From Johnsonella ignava ATCC 51276 (GTDB lineage: Bacteria; Bacillota; Clostridia; Lachnospirales; Lachnospiraceae): 64,000 bases of DNA. The notes under the pieces are model-generated. The model had not been told where the DNA came from. It saw only the letters and a list, made by a program, of their open reading frames with translations, and searched no databases. Both the position numbers and the translations under genes were made by a program. The stretch covers positions 376,933-440,932 of the forward strand of contig NZ_JH378830.1 of assembly GCF_000235445.1 (NCBI RefSeq), in the 5' to 3' direction. The first letter of the stretch is position 1; the number at the start of each line of letters is the position of its first letter. Shown here in pieces: positions 63,097-64,000 of the stretch.

Positions 63097-63894
63097 TTAC
63101 TGTTCTCTCAGCTTTTTTTTGCCTGTAAGTGTCTCAAGCTCTTCTTCCACCAAGTCATTTACTATCCTTATATAGGTTCCTCTCATACCTGAAGAACGAC
63201 TTTCAATTATACCGGCACTTTCAAGCTTCCTTAATGCATTAACTATCACTGATCTTGTAATTCCGGCTCTGTCAGCTATCTTACTGGCAATCAATACACT
63301 TTCATTATCTTCGATTTCATTAAATATAAATCTTATAGCATCAAGTTCTGATGTGCTGAGAGTTGAAAGTGCCGATTTAACAACTTCCTGCTTACGTTTC
63401 TTCTCAGCTTCCTCTTCACTGACACTCCTTATCATCTCAAGACCTACAACAGCAGCGCCATATTCGGCAAGTATTATGTCATCTATGTCAAATTCTTTAC
63501 TATCTTTATATATAAACAGACTTCCAAGCCTCTCTCCCGCTATATATATAGGTACAACTAATGCCTTATACTTTTTTATATTTTTAAAGTCAAAACCGAG
63601 TGTGGCAAGATTTACATTTTCCTTTGTAGAGAGTACCGCAAGCAATCTCTGATTAAGCATATCATCTATAACTTCGCCTATACTCTCGGAAATAAATTCA
63701 TTTATAAGTTCAACCTTGTCATTATTAAAAATACCTAAAACCTTCCCCTTTTTACTTAAAACAAGTATATTGGAATCTAATATCTCGCTTAAAACCGCAC
63801 ATATGTCATTAAAAACAACTTTTTTGGAACTTGAGTTGTTATTTTGTAATAAATTATTGATTTTTCTTGTTTTGTCTAATAATTCAATTTTCAC
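63097..63894 (-). CDS. codY: GTP- and branched-chain-amino-acid-sensing repressor CodY
   Basis: Global regulator of nutrient stress. 265 residues: an N-terminal GAF sensor domain (LLDKTRKINNLLQ at the start, VLSTKENVNLATLGFDF and VVPIYIAGERLGSLFIYKDSKEF in the sensor) and a C-terminal winged helix with the recognition region ALRKLESAGIIESRSSGMRGTYIRI. The HTH segment ASKIADRAGITRSVIVNALRKLESAG is intact. Start is GTG with GGGAG eight bases upstream. Two TTAGTATAAT elements (minus strand, 63921-63930 and 63964-63973) lie upstream as possible -10 boxes. Upstream gene is outside the window. Confidence 0.97.
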   Translation of the reverse strand: MKIELLDKTRKINNLLQNNNSSSKKVVFNDICAVLSEILDSNILVLSKKGKVLGIFNNDKVELINEFISESIGEVIDDMLNQRLLAVLSTKENVNLATLGFDFKNIKKYKALVVPIYIAGERLGSLFIYKDSKEFDIDDIILAEYGAAVVGLEMIRSVSEEEAEKKRKQEVVKSALSTLSTSELDAIRFIFNEIEDNESVLIASKIADRAGITRSVIVNALRKLESAGIIESRSSGMRGTYIRIVNDLVEEELETLTGKKKLREQ

Positions 63895-64000
63895 TTTCTC
63901 TGCTCCCTACTTCTAAGTTCATTATACTAAAATGAATTTACCAAAAACACGGTGTAAGCCTGTATTATACTAACTTTTATAGCTACACCCCTTCAATTAT

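Noticed and set aside
1..64000. tRNA, rRNA or CRISPR arrays
   Set aside because: No cloverleaf-like clusters, rRNA segments or regularly spaced repeats were noticed on reading the gaps; a tRNAscan and CRISPR search would be decisive.

Overview
The window is AT-rich Gram-positive DNA, most likely from a member of the Clostridia close to Lachnospiraceae. The basis is the AT-rich codon use, strong AGGAGG-type ribosome binding sites, a codY-rpsB-tsf block, Rex, SepF/YlmH, a GerW (YtfJ)-type sporulation protein beside a DUF2953 protein, CNNM/hemolysin-type proteins, and a very long PBP2. No rRNA, tRNA, CRISPR array, transposase or prophage was seen. Nearly all of it reads as chromosomal core plus a small cell-surface glycan island.

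Region 1 (1-9.7 kb, mostly + strand) holds the 3' part of a citrate synthase gene, then an SOS-type LysM membrane protein gene whose promoter carries two LexA-like boxes. A convergent XerS-like tyrosine recombinase follows, then a cobalamin riboswitch leading a cobalt ECF transporter operon in the order cbiQ-cbiO-cbiM-cbiN; cbiN seems frameshifted at an A tract. Enolase, a MYG1-family protein and a lipoprotein complete the region. A 16-bp perfect inverted repeat at 9.65 kb separates it from the rest. From there on every gene but one lies on the minus strand.

Region 2 (9.7-31 kb, minus strand) is about envelope growth and division. Read in transcription order it has YebC, a transglutaminase-like protein, a lipoprotein, an aluminium-resistance/methionine gamma-lyase family enzyme, RadC, MreC, MreD, PBP2, RodA, methylglyoxal synthase, a D,D-carboxypeptidase, a small P-loop protein, a HlyD-like anchored protein, YggS, SepF, YlmH, AroB, LspA, RluD, a cytidylate-kinase-like protein and an LCP ligase. 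The yggS-sepF-ylmH...lspA-rluD order resembles the Bacillus ylm region, with aroB where divIVA-ileS would be.

Region 3 (31-47.4 kb, minus strand) is housekeeping: a MATE exporter, a CBS-domain membrane protein, alanine racemase, NAD(P)HX dehydratase, Rex, GerW, a DUF2953 protein, a CinA-like protein without its MoCF domain, PgsA, RimO, RNA polymerase omega, guanylate kinase, a lipoprotein, an iron alcohol dehydrogenase, and a proline iminopeptidase/Xaa-Pro peptidase pair.

Region 4 (47.5-53.4 kb, minus strand) is the most distinctive part. A sugar/alcohol-phosphate nucleotidyltransferase, a GT2 glycosyltransferase, a HAD phosphatase, a protein that fuses a flippase-like membrane domain to an aminoglycoside/choline-kinase-like domain, and a multipass glycosyltransferase-like protein are tightly packed. 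I infer a pathway that phosphorylates, activates and transfers a small molecule onto a surface glycan or lipid.

Region 5 (53.5-64 kb) holds SbcCD, a secreted TIM-barrel glycosidase-like protein on the + strand that converges on and overlaps a GT4 glycosyltransferase gene, then tsf, rpsB and codY.
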